Assembly: GCA_963675135.1 (NCBI GenBank)
Contig: OY776120.1
Location: 12,738,001-12,802,000, forward strand
DNA: 64,000 bases
Source of the DNA: Galeopsis tetrahit
Lineage: Eukaryota > Streptophyta > Magnoliopsida > Lamiales > Lamiaceae
Direction of reading: 5' to 3'
The translations under genes were made by a program, and so were the position numbers. A model generated the notes under the pieces. It was not told where the DNA came from and searched no databases. It worked only from the letters and a program-made list of their open reading frames with translations. Of this stretch, positions 35,816-47,270 are shown piece by piece (within the stretch, counting starts at the first letter, position 1; each line of letters begins with the position of its first letter).

Positions 35816-36990
35816 ACGCCAAAATCTCAAGTTGTGATTTCATCTAATCCTATTTGGTAAGTTCTCATCATCACCGCCCCTTCGAAATGAACCTTGTCCT
35901 CAAAGTGAAAACGACCACGTAATTCCTCCATGGACTCCCACGTAATATCGTCCAAGTACATTGACTTCCACTTCACCTAGCCCACACGTACACGCCCTTA
36001 TCCGTGTTTTCTCCATCAACTTATGTTCTCTTTGGATCTTACTAACATACACATTTTTTTCCAGCTTCACTTACAACAATTTTTTTCCGAGTCTCTACTT
36101 TCTTTCTAGAAATTCTCTGTTTCTCTACCGTAATCCAAACTTTGATGCACTTCTCTTCAAGCAATTCTACTCTACTTGGGTTCTCATTTGTTACAATATT
36201 CTCAAAACTTTGAACCTGCAAAACAGATTCAAGCACCTGAGGCTTGGGTGCATACACAATTCTTTGTTCTCTAGATTTCAGCACAATTTCTTCATCGTAC
36301 TTAGGTGGGCTGTTGTATTCATCTTCTACCCACTTGTGTGGTTTCTTGGTCCGTCTGCTCAAAATCGACCCATCTGATTCAGTTTGAGCATTTTCAGATT
36401 GGTTGTTGTCCTCGTCCCCCGACTCAGGTCTGTTATGGTGGAATTGATCAGCATAAGTGACAAAAGGGTTGTCCCTTTCCCATGAGTTCTCACGTGAAGA
36501 ATCTTGACGTGATCGCCCCTCGTTCTCGTCGGATTCCAAATCAGAATCGTCACAGTGAAAAGGTTTTGGGGGTGTTGCGAACGAGTTATCCCTGGCACGA
36601 TATCCCCTGTTCATTTTGCCCCCTTTGTCTCGGTCTCGATGGTCGAATAAACCCGAGAAGTCTTCGTTTCTTTCCCTATCGCGAATTTTGCAGTTTCGTT
36701 GTGGTTCGCGACCCCGATACTCACTTCTGTTTCTACCTTAGCTTGATGGTTCGTCATGGTTTCTCTGCCTGAACCGACATAGCCCTTGGTCAGCGTCGAT
36801 ATTCCCGGCATTCGCATGTCGCACCCTCATTGCCTATCTTGGCGACTCCTGACTCCTGTCCTTGATCTCTCCACTCGAGCGTTCCCCAAGCCGCAAGGAC
36901 ATTACCTGCAGCGCGTTGCTCAATTGCGCGATCGACGATTCAATCTGTGCAAACCTTTACTTATTTGACACTTATTAGACACCATGATCG
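35816..36990 (-). pseudogene. Second gypsy-like polyprotein remnant
   Basis: The minus frame 36614-36042 encodes a charged, low-complexity protein (DDSDLESDENEGRSRQDSS) like gag regions of some Ty3/gypsy elements. About 35930-35860 reads TWEFMEELRGRFHFEDKVHFEG-like, a pattern similar to the extreme C-terminus of gypsy polyproteins (W-E...L-E-D-K-V). If this is right, nearly all of pol has been deleted. The assignment is tentative; frames are broken. Confidence 0.4.
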
Positions 36991-37549
36991 CGCGCAGAAG
37001 GGTGGTTTTGATCGAGATATGACTTTTTAGAAATCGGTGTAATCTTGAATTATCCTAGCAACCAGCAATAAACGTTGTTGTAGAAGAGAGTATTCACTCA
37101 AACTTAATTCATTCATAATCTTAGTTAAAATAACAGCAAATAAATAAAGTCTCAAAATCTAAACCCTAAGCTCATGACTGAGATTAAGAAAATAAATAAA
37201 TAGTAATCCTATTTAAATATTCTTTAAAGTAAATAAAATAAAATAAATCATATCAAATATTCATTGATATATGTGATCTCATCAAAGGTCGTCTCCAGAC
37301 TCCCATCACCATTCCTTGCTGTCCAACTCTTCTAATTTGAAATTATAAATTGTTGGGGGTGGGGGTAAGCATGCAAACACACTTAGTGAAATTTTAAGTT
37401 ATTCAATACTTAATATTAAAAATAAATAATCAAATAATTGAAAATAAATATCATTCACATGATCACATATACTTGACATTGATACTTTGTCAACTTTATC
37501 AATAGAGTTTTGTGGACCTTCCCAAAGCCAAATTAATGACTAAAGTATT
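36991..37549. other. AT-rich intergenic, no gene seen
   Basis: No coding sequence or recognisable repeat ends were found. Confidence 0.4.
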
Positions 37550-38035
37550 TCCACACGTAGTGAGCACTCCGAGTTACACCCGCATTGAACCCGACCCGCA
37601 TGGACCGGGTACAGACACGGTTAAGCGGGTATGGGACGGATCGTGGTTTTTGCCAAACCTGCCCCGCCCCGCCTATCCGTACCCGCTATATATAAAATAT
37701 AGTAATATTTAATATATATATATATATATATATATGTTTCAATTTATATAAACTTATATGTATATTAATGTATATATGTTTGTAAAATATTTTTTATGTA
37801 GTTTTTTAGTATAAAATGAATATGAAATGCTATTTAAACAATTATATATTTAAGTTGAATTATGTAATATTAAAATACATATATTCTATACATTAAAATT
37901 AATTTAAAAATATTAAACGGGGTGGGTAAAATTCGGCGGGTTTTTAAGCGGGACGGGACGAGTCCGAGTATAAGAATTTTCTGACAGAACGGGTCCTGAA
38001 ACAGGGCATACCCGTCCTATTGTCATCCCTAATAT
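37550..38035. repeat. GC-ended, AT-centred repeat (probable MITE)
   Basis: GC-rich arms surround an AT-rich middle with a (TA)n tract (37713-37734). The left arm carries ACCCGACCCGCATGGACCGG and GCGGGTATGGGACGG. The right arm carries GGCGGGTTTTTAAGCGGGAC and GGGCATACCCGTCC. This is typical of a widespread plant repeat (AGGGATGACAATAGG end). Target duplications were not identified. Confidence 0.5.
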
Positions 38036-38878
38036 AAATGAATCCACATAGTAAACAATTAATTCAATCCATTTATTTAAAACATTAAATAAAGAATAAT
38101 AAATGCATCAGAGCTCTACTAACCACTTTAGAGAATAAAGCAATTAAAAACTCACTTTATAACTCAATTGTTCTTGTTAGTGAACACAATAAAAGTCAAC
38201 GTCTAGGGCAAACAAATGCTGCTGTGAAGGAAGTCGTTAAACAAAATCATATTTTAATTATAAAAAATATATGTGGAATAACGAGTAAACAATATTTTTT
38301 GTACATACTCAATCTTGTTAATAAAGTAGAAAAAATACTCAAAAGTTAACTATTTAAATAAAATAAATATATATTTTGTGAATCAAAAAATCTGTCTGCT
38401 CAAAATTTTACAGTATAGAGGGGGAGTAGTATTTTTCACTCTTGAACTTTAACATGGTGAAGGTTTAAATAGTAGTGGTAAGAGGAGCAAAAATTTGTAT
38501 ATGTGACAATTGAATACGTAACAAATCGGTTACAATCATCACATCATTCTCTTTTAGTGCCCATAATGAAAAGCGCATGGAAATAAGTGATAAAATTTAA
38601 CCTTTTGCTCAAAAAAAATAAATTGAGTGATAATTAATAGAAAATATATGAAAGATTGTGAAAATATACTAAAGATTGTGAAAATATAAGAAAGATTGTG
38701 AAAATATCTATGTTTTAATATAAATACATTCAATTACTATTAATTACACATGCATTATTATACGTATATGTGTGAAGGAGGAGGTTAGAGTAATTATAAT
38801 TTATTATTTAAAATAATTAATACTAGTAAAAGGTGAAGAAAATAACAGATTTCTACTCGATTATTTGCAGCTCTGATC
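38036..38878. other. Upstream region of GGT copy 2
   Basis: AT-rich, no gene. It carries a short tandem GAAAGATTGTGAAAATAT repeat (38650-38708). TATTTGCAG before 38873 matches the acceptor-like site before GGT copy 1. Confidence 0.5.
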
Positions 38879-41560
38879 ATGTCTTGGACTTTCTATTTGG
38901 GGATGCTTCTTGTCTTGTCGTCATTCTTTTGGAGCATTAGTAGTAGTAGTACCACAGCCGATGAAAGACGCGAGAGAATTATTGCAAAGCACGGTGTTGT
39001 GGCAACTGATCATGGCACATGCTCTACATTAGGGAGGGACATCCTTAAACAAGGTGGCCATGCGGTGGACGCAGCTGTGGCTGCTGCTCTCTGCCTTGGC
39101 GTCGTCAGCCCTGCATCTAGCGGCATTGGTGGTGGTGCATTTATGCTTGTCCGATCAGCTGATGGCAAAACTGAAGCCTATGATATGAGAGAAACTGCCC
39201 CAAACCTTGCTTCTCAGGTAATAATATTGTACAAAAATGGGATCTTTAGGCAAAACAGAAGCCTATGATTTGTTCAGTTGCTAGTGATACATGTCAATTG
39301 TCATTAATCTACAATAATATAATAGAATGTGTTACACATTGTGTAACATGAAATCTAAATCTGATAGGCTATAAATAGGAAATGAAATTTGTACAGAGAG
39401 TTTAATTTGATAGGCTATAAGTGTAATCGATTGATGCCTTGAGCCAGAGAGTTTAATTTTGTTGCAGAATATTATATTCTCTTATATTATTCCTCTAATA
39501 CATTATATTATTCTTATAATATATTATTCTATTATATTCTCTAATACAACAGAACATGTATGCCGGAAATGCTGTCCTAAAAGCCAGTGGAAGCCTCTCC
39601 ATAGCAGTTCCAGGAGAACTTGCTGGCCTCGAAAAAGCTTGGAGAAAATACGGCAAGATTCCTTGGAAGAGACTCGTCATTCCAGCAGCTCGAATTGCTA
39701 AAAATGGATTCAAGATTTCACCCTATCTCCATATGCAAATGGTGGACTCCGAATCACTCATCATGCGTGATGAGGGACTTCGCGGTAAATTCACATCAAA
39801 TGGTAGTCTATTGAATTCAGGAGACATGCATGTGCTACAATAAACAACTTGCTAAGACATTGGCAACAATATCAAAGCTTGGAACGAGAGCATTTTACAA
39901 CGGATCAATCGGCCTTAATCTGGTTAAAGACTTTGCAAAAGCTGGAGGAATATTAACAATGGAGGACTTGCAGTATTACAAGGTTAAACTGAGGAAACCT
40001 GTCTCGGTGGATGTAATGGGAGTTAAGATAATTGGCATGCCTCCGCCTTCTTCTGGAGGGGCCTCGTTGTCACTCGTAAGTTGCATAAATTTTCGCTGTA
40101 TTTAAGTATTTCATTTGTCATAGATCACATATATTTTCACTTAATGTTGCCTCAGATGCTCAACATCCTGGCTCAGTATCGCGATTTGTCTAAAATCTCC
40201 GATTCTCTAATGCTCCACCGCGAAATTGAAGCTTTGAAGAATGCATTTGCCGTGAGAATGAATCTTGGTGATCCGGACTTTGTGAATGTCACGGATGTGG
40301 TGAACAGCATGTTATCAGAAAAGTTTGCTGCACAGCTGAGGAAAACCATTTTTGATAACACAACTTTTAATTCCACTCACTATGGTGGGAGGTTAGAAAC
40401 AACTCAAAAATACTTGTCTGCTTGCTTCAAAAAAGGAAAAAAAATCATTTTGGTTTGTTGACTTTCATGAATTGAAAATAGTCATGTAAATTCCAATATT
40501 TTACATTTTAATCCGATAATAGGCTGTAGGTGGTGAAACATTCAGTCTGCGTTGATGTTGCAGAGACAGATTTGTCCACTGTCAACCAGGTGCTTAACCC
40601 CTTACAGCTAGTTATCAGACTAAAATGTTGAAAAGTTGAAAGTTACAAAGACTATTAACTTATAGGACTAAAAAACTATTTTCCCTATCAAACGTCGTGG
40701 TGCTATATACATTGTCCTTATATTGTTCGAAAACCTTTGTCGTCTAATCAAAATCGTGTAGGTGGAATCAGCTCCATGATCTCGGGACGAGCCATATCTC
40801 CATCGTAGACAGCCAACGCAATGCTGTCTCAATGACCACCACCATCAATGCCTACTTTGGCTCCAAGTTCCTCTCACCGAGCACAGGGATAATCCTCAAC
40901 AACGAGATGGACGACTTTTCCATGCCTGCAAATACTTCAGCAAACGTCCCCCCTCCGGCCCCTCCCAACTTCATCCACCCCGGGAAAAGACCATTGTCAT
41001 CGATGACTCCAACAATCTTCCTCAAAGTATATCTATCTAACTCGATATCTTTGATTTAGTACTTTTCCATTCATTCTTAATTACAACAAGTTTGTTTATA
41101 CTTGTATTCCACAGAATGGGAAGCTTAAAGGTGTTATAGGTGCAAGTGGAGGGTCACTTATAATTGCAGGAACAACACAAGTTTTACTGAATCATTTAGC
41201 AAGAGGAATGGATCCATACTCTTCTGTTACAGCTCCAAGAAGTTATCATCAGGTATTATTAATATGATCACAATCTGTTTAATTTCTTGATTGTTTTCTA
41301 ATATGGCCTTATCGTCTACGCAGCTGATCCCGAATGTACTGCAATACGAGAACTGGACAGTGCCGACGGGCCAACACTTTGAGGTATCAGCAAAAACAAG
41401 AGGTGCCCTACGAAAGAAGGGACATGTTCTTGAGGGCATTGCTGCTGGAACCATATGTCAGTTCATACTTGTTGACAAATTGAGTAGTAGTGGTTCAAGT
41501 GCAGGGAAACTTATTGGTGTAAGTGACCCTAGAAAGGGTGGATTTCCAGCTGGTTTCTAA
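38879..41560 (+). pseudogene. Second gamma-glutamyltransferase copy, frameshifted
   Basis: Exons match copy 1 in number and size: 38879-39217, 39553-40075, 40156-40391, 40762-41026, 41115-41252 and 41324-41560. Exon 2 alone is 4 bp longer. A CATG duplication (39825-39828/39829-39832) shifts the frame and gives TAA at 39841-39843. The product would be about 209 residues without the catalytic Thr, which itself is still encoded downstream (DHGTSH region in exon 4). All other exons remain open and splice sites are kept, so the break looks recent. The first intron acceptor has also moved (see the 85-bp insertion). A sequencing error at CATG should be ruled out. Confidence 0.88.
39468..39552 (+). 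repeat. 85-bp AT-rich insertion at the exon-2 border of GGT copy 2
   Basis: In copy 1, TTGCAG directly precedes exon 2 (AACATGTATGCC). In copy 2, the same TTGCAG (39462-39467) is followed by 85 bp of TATATTATTCTAATA-like repeats ending CAACAG, and only then exon 2. Using the old acceptor would shift the frame; the new CAACAG keeps it. Confidence 0.9.
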
Positions 41561-41730
41561 AGTTTACCCGCATAATAATACCTCGACTTAATTTTCACTA
41601 ATAAATTATTTTAATTTGACCCTTATATTCTAGCTACGATTTTTTTTTTTCCGTCCCAATGTTCAAACTATAGGACATTAGATAATGACTTATAAGGATT
41701 AAACAACGGAAGCAATATAACAAAAAGTAT

Positions 41731-42023
41731 GATATTGTCCGCTTTGAGTTTGCCAAACCCTCACGGCTTTGCTTTTGAGTTTCCCCAAAAGGCCTCATAC
41801 CAATGGGGATACTAGTCCATCCTTTTATAGCCACAATCCTTCAATGCCTTTCCGATGTGGGACATATCCCCCCACACTTGGTATGATATTGTCCGCTTTG
41901 AGTTTGCCAAACCCTCACGGCTTTGCTTTTGAGTTTCCCCAAAAGGCCTCATACCAATGGGGATACTAGTCCATCCTTTTATAGCCACAATCCTTCAATG
42001 CCTTTCCGATGTGGGACATTTGT
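41731..42023 (-). repeat. Tandem pair of USE/TATA-bearing ~150-bp units
   Basis: Two copies with a 154-bp period on the minus strand, each starting TGTCCCACATCGG. The USE-like box GTCCCACATCG is at 42017-42007 and 41863-41853. Each is followed after 23 bp by TATAAAAGG, then a unit bounded by TTGGTATGA and its complement TCATACCAA. The promoter-distal copy ends CATACTTTTTG, a possible Pol III terminator. The same unit occurs at 61295 and, degenerate, at 60590. It could be the LTR of a small TRIM-type retroelement (starts TG, ends CA) or a dispersed small-RNA gene. Confidence 0.75.
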
Positions 42024-42931
42024 TTGACCTTTTACTCAACAAATTTTTTCTTAAAATCTTTTCTCTACAAAAAAAAATAAAAATTAAACAATATAAAAAT
42101 TAATTTGATTGCCATAACAAAAATTAATGTTAAGTATTATCATGGAAAAAAGAGATCTGAGAACTCATTTTAACGCCCACTGAAACATGATATTTCAGGT
42201 ACCATAGAATATTTTAGAAAGATTTAATGTACCATAAATTAAAAAAATCACTTACATGTTATCAAATGAGAATTTCATTCATCAACCTTCATTGAAAGTG
42301 AAAGAAATATAAAAATGCAACTAAATGTCGACATTACCACATCCTTTAGTAAGAACAAAACTATCTATGCTTAAAAAAGAATGGTTACTTTGAACTCTCT
42401 GGCTAGTAGACATAAACGTGTAGACAACTCTCTAACTAGTAGACATACCAGCAGTCTACTCGATATCGATGATTTTTATCGATGATAAAAAATCAATGGT
42501 GGTAGAAAGATTTCAGAAAAGATTTTGTTTGATAATTTTAATATGAGATTCTGAGAAAAAATTAATGGCAATGAAAAGATTTAAGAAAAATTAATGGCTA
42601 ATAATATTAAATTAAAAATAAAAAAAAGATTTTTTTATAATTTTGATATGGATAAAAAAATGTTGATATTAGATTAAGTTTGAATTAAATTTTCCGACAA
42701 AAAGTATTACACCAACAAAACCTCAAAATGAAATGAAAAAAAAAAAAAAAAAAAAAAAGAAAGCAATAAATTTCTGATCATATTAAATTTCTCAATTTTG
42801 ATTCACCCGGAAACACCTTCCCGCCTCCGGTCTTGTCTACTGAATAAGAGAGGGGGTTTAAGTTTTGATGAAGAAAACAACTCAACAGAATAAGAGAGGG
42901 GGTTTAAGTTTCTTCACATTCATCATATAGT
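42024..42931. other. Upstream region of the DYW PPR gene
   Basis: AT-rich with an A-run (about 42737-42758). A 46-bp direct duplication lies just before the gene (GAATAAGAGAGGGGGTTTAAG at 42842 and 42888). No other gene was seen. Confidence 0.5.
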
Positions 42932-45262
42932 ATGTTTGAGGTGGATTCATACGCTGCCATTTTACAAACAGGCATCAAAACCAAAAACCCTTATGCATTA
43001 AGGCCAATCCACGCCCGTATAATCAAATCCGGGCTCCACCTAGGAGTGTTCTTGATGAACAATGTCATGAATGCATATGCGAAAACGGGGTTTATTTCCG
43101 ATGCCCGCAACGTGTTTGTTGAAATGCCTGTTAAGAATGTTTCTTCATATAACACGCTTTTGTCCGCTTATGCAAAGCGAGGGAAGACGCGGGAAGCGCT
43201 TTGTATCTTCAATGAATTGCCTGAGCCTGATTCTGTTTCCTGGACTGCCATGATCGTGGGGTACAATCAAAAGGGTCGTTTTGATGCTGCTCTTAGGATG
43301 TTTTTGGAGATGATGAAGTGCAAAGTTGTGCCAAATGAGTATACGTTTACTAACATTCTTGCTTCTTGTGCAGAGATTGGGGGGTTGGATATGGGGAAGA
43401 AGGTTCATTCTTTTGTTGTTAAATTTGGGTTCTCTAGCATTGTTTCTATTGCAAATTCATTATTGAATTTGTATGCAAAGTCAGGGGATGCTGGGACAGC
43501 AGTGACGGTGTTTGAAAGGATTAAGTTGAAGAATGTTTCGACTTGGAATGGTATTATTGCACTTTATATGCAGAGGGGCGAGGTAGAACACGCATTGGCT
43601 CAATTTGAGAAAATGAAAGAACGTGATGTTATCACTTGGAATTCAATGATTGCAGGTTATAATCAGTGTGGTTTTGATGCCAAAACTCTGATTTTTTTCT
43701 CAGAAATGCTGAAGGACTCCAATATAAAACCTGATAAATACACTCTAGCAAGTGTATCGTCTGCTTGTGCAAATCTTAAGGAATTACGAGTTGGAAAGCA
43801 AATTCATGCTTATATTATTAGAACTCAATTCGACACTTCAGAAGCTGTTGGGAACGCGTTGATTTATATGTACTCAAAGTGTGGTGGGGTTGAAATAGCT
43901 AAAAAGATGTTGCAGATGCACGGGACATCTTCTCTTAATGTTGTAGCATTTACATCTTTATTAGATGGATATATCAAGCTTGGAGATATGAATCCAGCCA
44001 GGCAAATTTTTGACTCGTTGGGTGAACGTGATGTGGTTGCTTGGACGGCTATGATTGTTGGATATGTACAGAATGGACACAATAATGACGCAATGGAGCT
44101 TTTCAAATCCATGCTGGAACAAGGCCCAATGCCTAACAACTACACCTTTGCAGCAATGTTAAGCGTGAGTTCAAGTTTGGCTTCCCAAAATCATGGCAAA
44201 CAAATCCATGCAACTGCATTGAAGTTAGGAGAAGCATCGTCTGTTTCTGTGAGCAATGCTTTAATTAACATGTATGCAAAGGCTGGTAACATCAAGTGTG
44301 CATGGAAAGCGTTCAATCTAATAAAACGAAGAAGGGATTCAATCTCGTGGACTTCCATGATCATTGGTTTAGCACAACATGGATTTGGTGAAGAGGCGTT
44401 ACAATTGTTTGAGGACATGCTGTCATCAGACATGAAGCCAGATCACATAACTTATGTGGGTGTTCTCTCAGCTTGTACTCACATGGGATTGGTTGAAAAA
44501 GGTCGTAGCTACTTTAGAAAGATGAAAGATGTCCATGGAATTGAGCCCAGGTTAAGTCATTGTGCATGCATGATTGACTTGTTTGGGCGTGCAGGATTGT
44601 TAAAGGAAGCACAAGATTTTATAGCGAATATGGACATTGAACCGGATGTTATAGCTTGGGGGTCACTTTTAGCTTCTTGTAAAGCTCACAAGAATTTTGA
44701 GCTTGCGGCCATTGCAGCAGAGAAGATGCTTTCAATCGAACCAGACAATAGTGGGGCCTATTCGTCTCTTGCAAACGTCTATTCGAATTGTGGGAAATGG
44801 GAGGAAGCTGCCAAGATTAGAAAGTCGATGAAAGATAGACATGTGAAGAAAGAGCAAGGAATCAGTTGGTTGCAAGTAAAGAGTGAGGTCCATATCTTTG
44901 GTGCCGACGATGCGTTTCATCCACAACGAGATGCAATCTATAGGAAGATGGCCGAAATGTGGGAGGAGATTAAAAAGATTGGTTTTGTTCCAGACATGGC
45001 ATCTGTGTTACACGATCTTGATGAAGAATTGAAGGAGCAAATTCTGAAGCATCACAGTGAAAAACTTGCAATTACATTTGCTTTGATGAATACTCCAGAG
45101 AAGAGCACTATAACGATCATGAAGAACCTTAGAGTTTGTAATGACTGCCATTCTGCCATCAAATATATATCTAAACTGGTGAATAGAGAGATTGTTGTTA
45201 GAGATGCTACTCGTTTCCACCATTTCAACAATGGTTCATGTTCCTGCAGGGATTATTGGTAG
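42932..45262 (+). CDS. PLS-class PPR protein with DYW deaminase-like domain (At2g22070-like)
   Basis: Intronless, 776 residues, ending in CSCRDYW. PLS-type PPR triplets fill about residues 20-590 (e.g. NVSSYNTLLSAYAKRG, PDSVSWTAMIVGYNQ, RDVITWNSMIAGYNQ, RDVVAWTAMIVGYVQNG). The E region follows (EPDVIAWGSLLASCKAHKN, SGAYSSLANVYSNCGKWEEA, GISWLQVKSEVHIFGA), then DYW with the zinc/deaminase residues HSEKLA (about residue 707) and VCNDCH (about 735). DYW proteins do C-to-U editing of organelle transcripts. The protein matches Arabidopsis At2g22070 (PCMP-H41) as I recall it. No clear transit peptide is visible from this start; the organelle and editing sites are unknown. It is oriented like its neighbours and lies between GGT copy 2 and AGT2. 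Confidence 0.93.
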   Translation: MFEVDSYAAILQTGIKTKNPYALRPIHARIIKSGLHLGVFLMNNVMNAYAKTGFISDARNVFVEMPVKNVSSYNTLLSAYAKRGKTREALCIFNELPEPDSVSWTAMIVGYNQKGRFDAALRMFLEMMKCKVVPNEYTFTNILASCAEIGGLDMGKKVHSFVVKFGFSSIVSIANSLLNLYAKSGDAGTAVTVFERIKLKNVSTWNGIIALYMQRGEVEHALAQFEKMKERDVITWNSMIAGYNQCGFDAKTLIFFSEMLKDSNIKPDKYTLASVSSACANLKELRVGKQIHAYIIRTQFDTSEAVGNALIYMYSKCGGVEIAKKMLQMHGTSSLNVVAFTSLLDGYIKLGDMNPARQIFDSLGERDVVAWTAMIVGYVQNGHNNDAMELFKSMLEQGPMPNNYTFAAMLSVSSSLASQNHGKQIHATALKLGEASSVSVSNALINMYAKAGNIKCAWKAFNLIKRRRDSISWTSMIIGLAQHGFGEEALQLFEDMLSSDMKPDHITYVGVLSACTHMGLVEKGRSYFRKMKDVHGIEPRLSHCACMIDLFGRAGLLKEAQDFIANMDIEPDVIAWGSLLASCKAHKNFELAAIAAEKMLSIEPDNSGAYSSLANVYSNCGKWEEAAKIRKSMKDRHVKKEQGISWLQVKSEVHIFGADDAFHPQRDAIYRKMAEMWEEIKKIGFVPDMASVLHDLDEELKEQILKHHSEKLAITFALMNTPEKSTITIMKNLRVCNDCHSAIKYISKLVNREIVVRDATRFHHFNNGSCSCRDYW

Positions 45263-45690
45263 AGGGATACTCAAATTTACATTTGTGTGTAGACAAGAAT
45301 TGTCTAAATTAGGAAAATACTTGATCAATATATGTTAATGACATTTTGATGGCCTAATGGGGTGGACTATTATGCAGAAAATATTATTTTCTTCAATGTT
45401 TTGTGTTGTCTGTGATCAGATATGCTATGTTAGAGGATATGCAATGATCAAACAACATGGAGTAGTATTTTATAATGCTCAAGTCCTTGATTCATTTAAT
45501 ACTAGATTCTCAATTATACGGTATCTGTTCGAGCTCTGATTCGAATTTCATTACTGGTTGCAGCCTGCTTAAGATGGATTCAAACATGAAAACAAGTTTT
45601 ACATCCAGGTTTGCTTGGCTTTTTTTTCTTTTTCTTTTCTAACTATTCAATGGAATGAGGATGTGATATGACAATGATTTTATTCGGTTA
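45263..45690. other. PPR gene 3' flank
   Basis: Probable 3' UTR; no gene was seen. Confidence 0.45.
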
Positions 45691-45703
45691 TGTCTTATAC
45701 ATA

Positions 45704-47270
45704 GTTGTGCCTCATAGGACAACACTTCCGTGACCATCTAGTTATCAATCCACATCCTAACAGAATTTTGATCTCTCGGATTATAAATTGATAAAGATTC
45801 AATAATTTAACAATGCTCTGAGTTGTCTCGTCACTCTCAGCAGGTCCGGACAATCTATGACATCTGTCTTGTCCCTCTCTGCTATGTGTTGTCTTATCAA
45901 TCTCAGCAGGTCCCGACAATCTCTAACATCTGTCTTGTCACTCTCAACAGGTCCCGACAATCTATGACATCTGTCTTGTCCCTCTCTGCTATGGGTTGTC
46001 TTGTCAATCTCAGCAGGTCACGACAAATCTCTAACATTTGTCTTGTCACTCTCAACAGGCTCCGATCATCTCTGTGGCTTGACAGACGTGTCTATGTAAA
46101 TACATATTTTTTTTTCTTTTCTTTAATACTCCTATTAATGATTAATATATTGGAGCTTAATCTATTGGGGAACGACCAGGTGGCTAATCAAGGGCGGATC
46201 TTAGCAGGGGCTTAGGGGACTACAGCCCACCCTGATTTAATTTTTTTTTTATATATACATACATATTTTTTTTTTAAAAAAAACTTGCAACCTAACTAAT
46301 TCAAACAACAAACTTCCATGTAAATAGGTGTTACCACTAATCCATGTTTATTTTTATCAAATTAATTATAAATATACGGAGTACATTTTTTTTTGTTTTT
46401 ATTATAAAATATACCTATTTAACTGTTTACATGATTTAAAATTTCAATTAAATAATAAACTCAAAACTAAATCATCCAATTTCAAACCTCCAATGTAAAA
46501 AAGCATATAAAATTCGAACCAACGAATTTCATATAGACCTAATTGATATTTTTAACAATACTATAGATATTCTATTAACTGAAATCAATATGTAGATTCA
46601 AAGATGTGGCGGTGAAACTTCTATAGTTAGTAATGTCTTGATCCCAAGAACAACTTCAAATTGATTATTGAGAATTTTATTTATGATCTCGCCTACTACA
46701 AATTTTTATCTTGATGATTTTTTAAAAATAAAAAATTGCAGGGTGCAACTTATGTAAAAAAAAAATTGTACTATACAGCCCATCCTAAAAAAAATTCTGA
46801 CTCCACCCTTGGATGGCTTTATTATTATTATGGACTCGTTACAGAATAATGATTAATATATTGAAAATTTTGTACTATACAACACTTCGGTGACCATCTA
46901 GTTATTAATCCACATCCTAACAGAATTTTGATCTCTCCGATTATAAATTGATAAAGATTCAATAATTTAACAATGCTCCGTGTTGTCTTGTCACTTTCAG
47001 CAGGTCCCGACAATCTATGACATCTGTCTTGACCCTCTCTGCTATATGTGTTGTCTTGTCAATCTTAGCAGGTCCCGACAATCTCTAACATCTGTCTTGT
47101 CACTCTCAGGCCCCGATCATCTCTGTGGCCTGGCTGCAGGCGTGTCTATGTAAATACATATATATTTTTTTTCTTTTCTTTAATACTCCTATTAATGATT
47201 AATATATTAGAGCTTAATCTATTGGGGACGACAGCGAGCTTTATTATGGACTCGTCGTTACAGAATAATG
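45704..47270. repeat. Direct duplication with internal 107-bp tandem repeats
   Basis: Copy A (about 45704-46185) and copy B (about 46870-47240) share a block from ACAACACTTC(C/G)GTGACCATC to GAGCTTAATCTATTGGGG. Within copy A, a 107-bp unit (GCTATG(T/G)GTTGTCT at 45881 and 45988) is repeated, built on phrases like TCAGCAGGTCCCGACAATCT. A separate small transposon-like element sits between the copies. Confidence 0.85.
46195..46812. mobile_element. Small DNA transposon-like element (hAT- or Mutator-type)
   Basis: Ends CAAGGGCGGATCTTAG and, inverted at the right, CAAGGGTGGAGTCAGA. Flanks GGTGGCT / GATGGCT form an imperfect target duplication. The interior is AT-rich and non-coding (GGGACTACAGCCCACCCTG near the left, GTACTATACAGCCCATCCT near the right). 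The uninterrupted sequence at 47220-47260 gives the approximate empty site. Superfamily is not settled. Confidence 0.55.
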
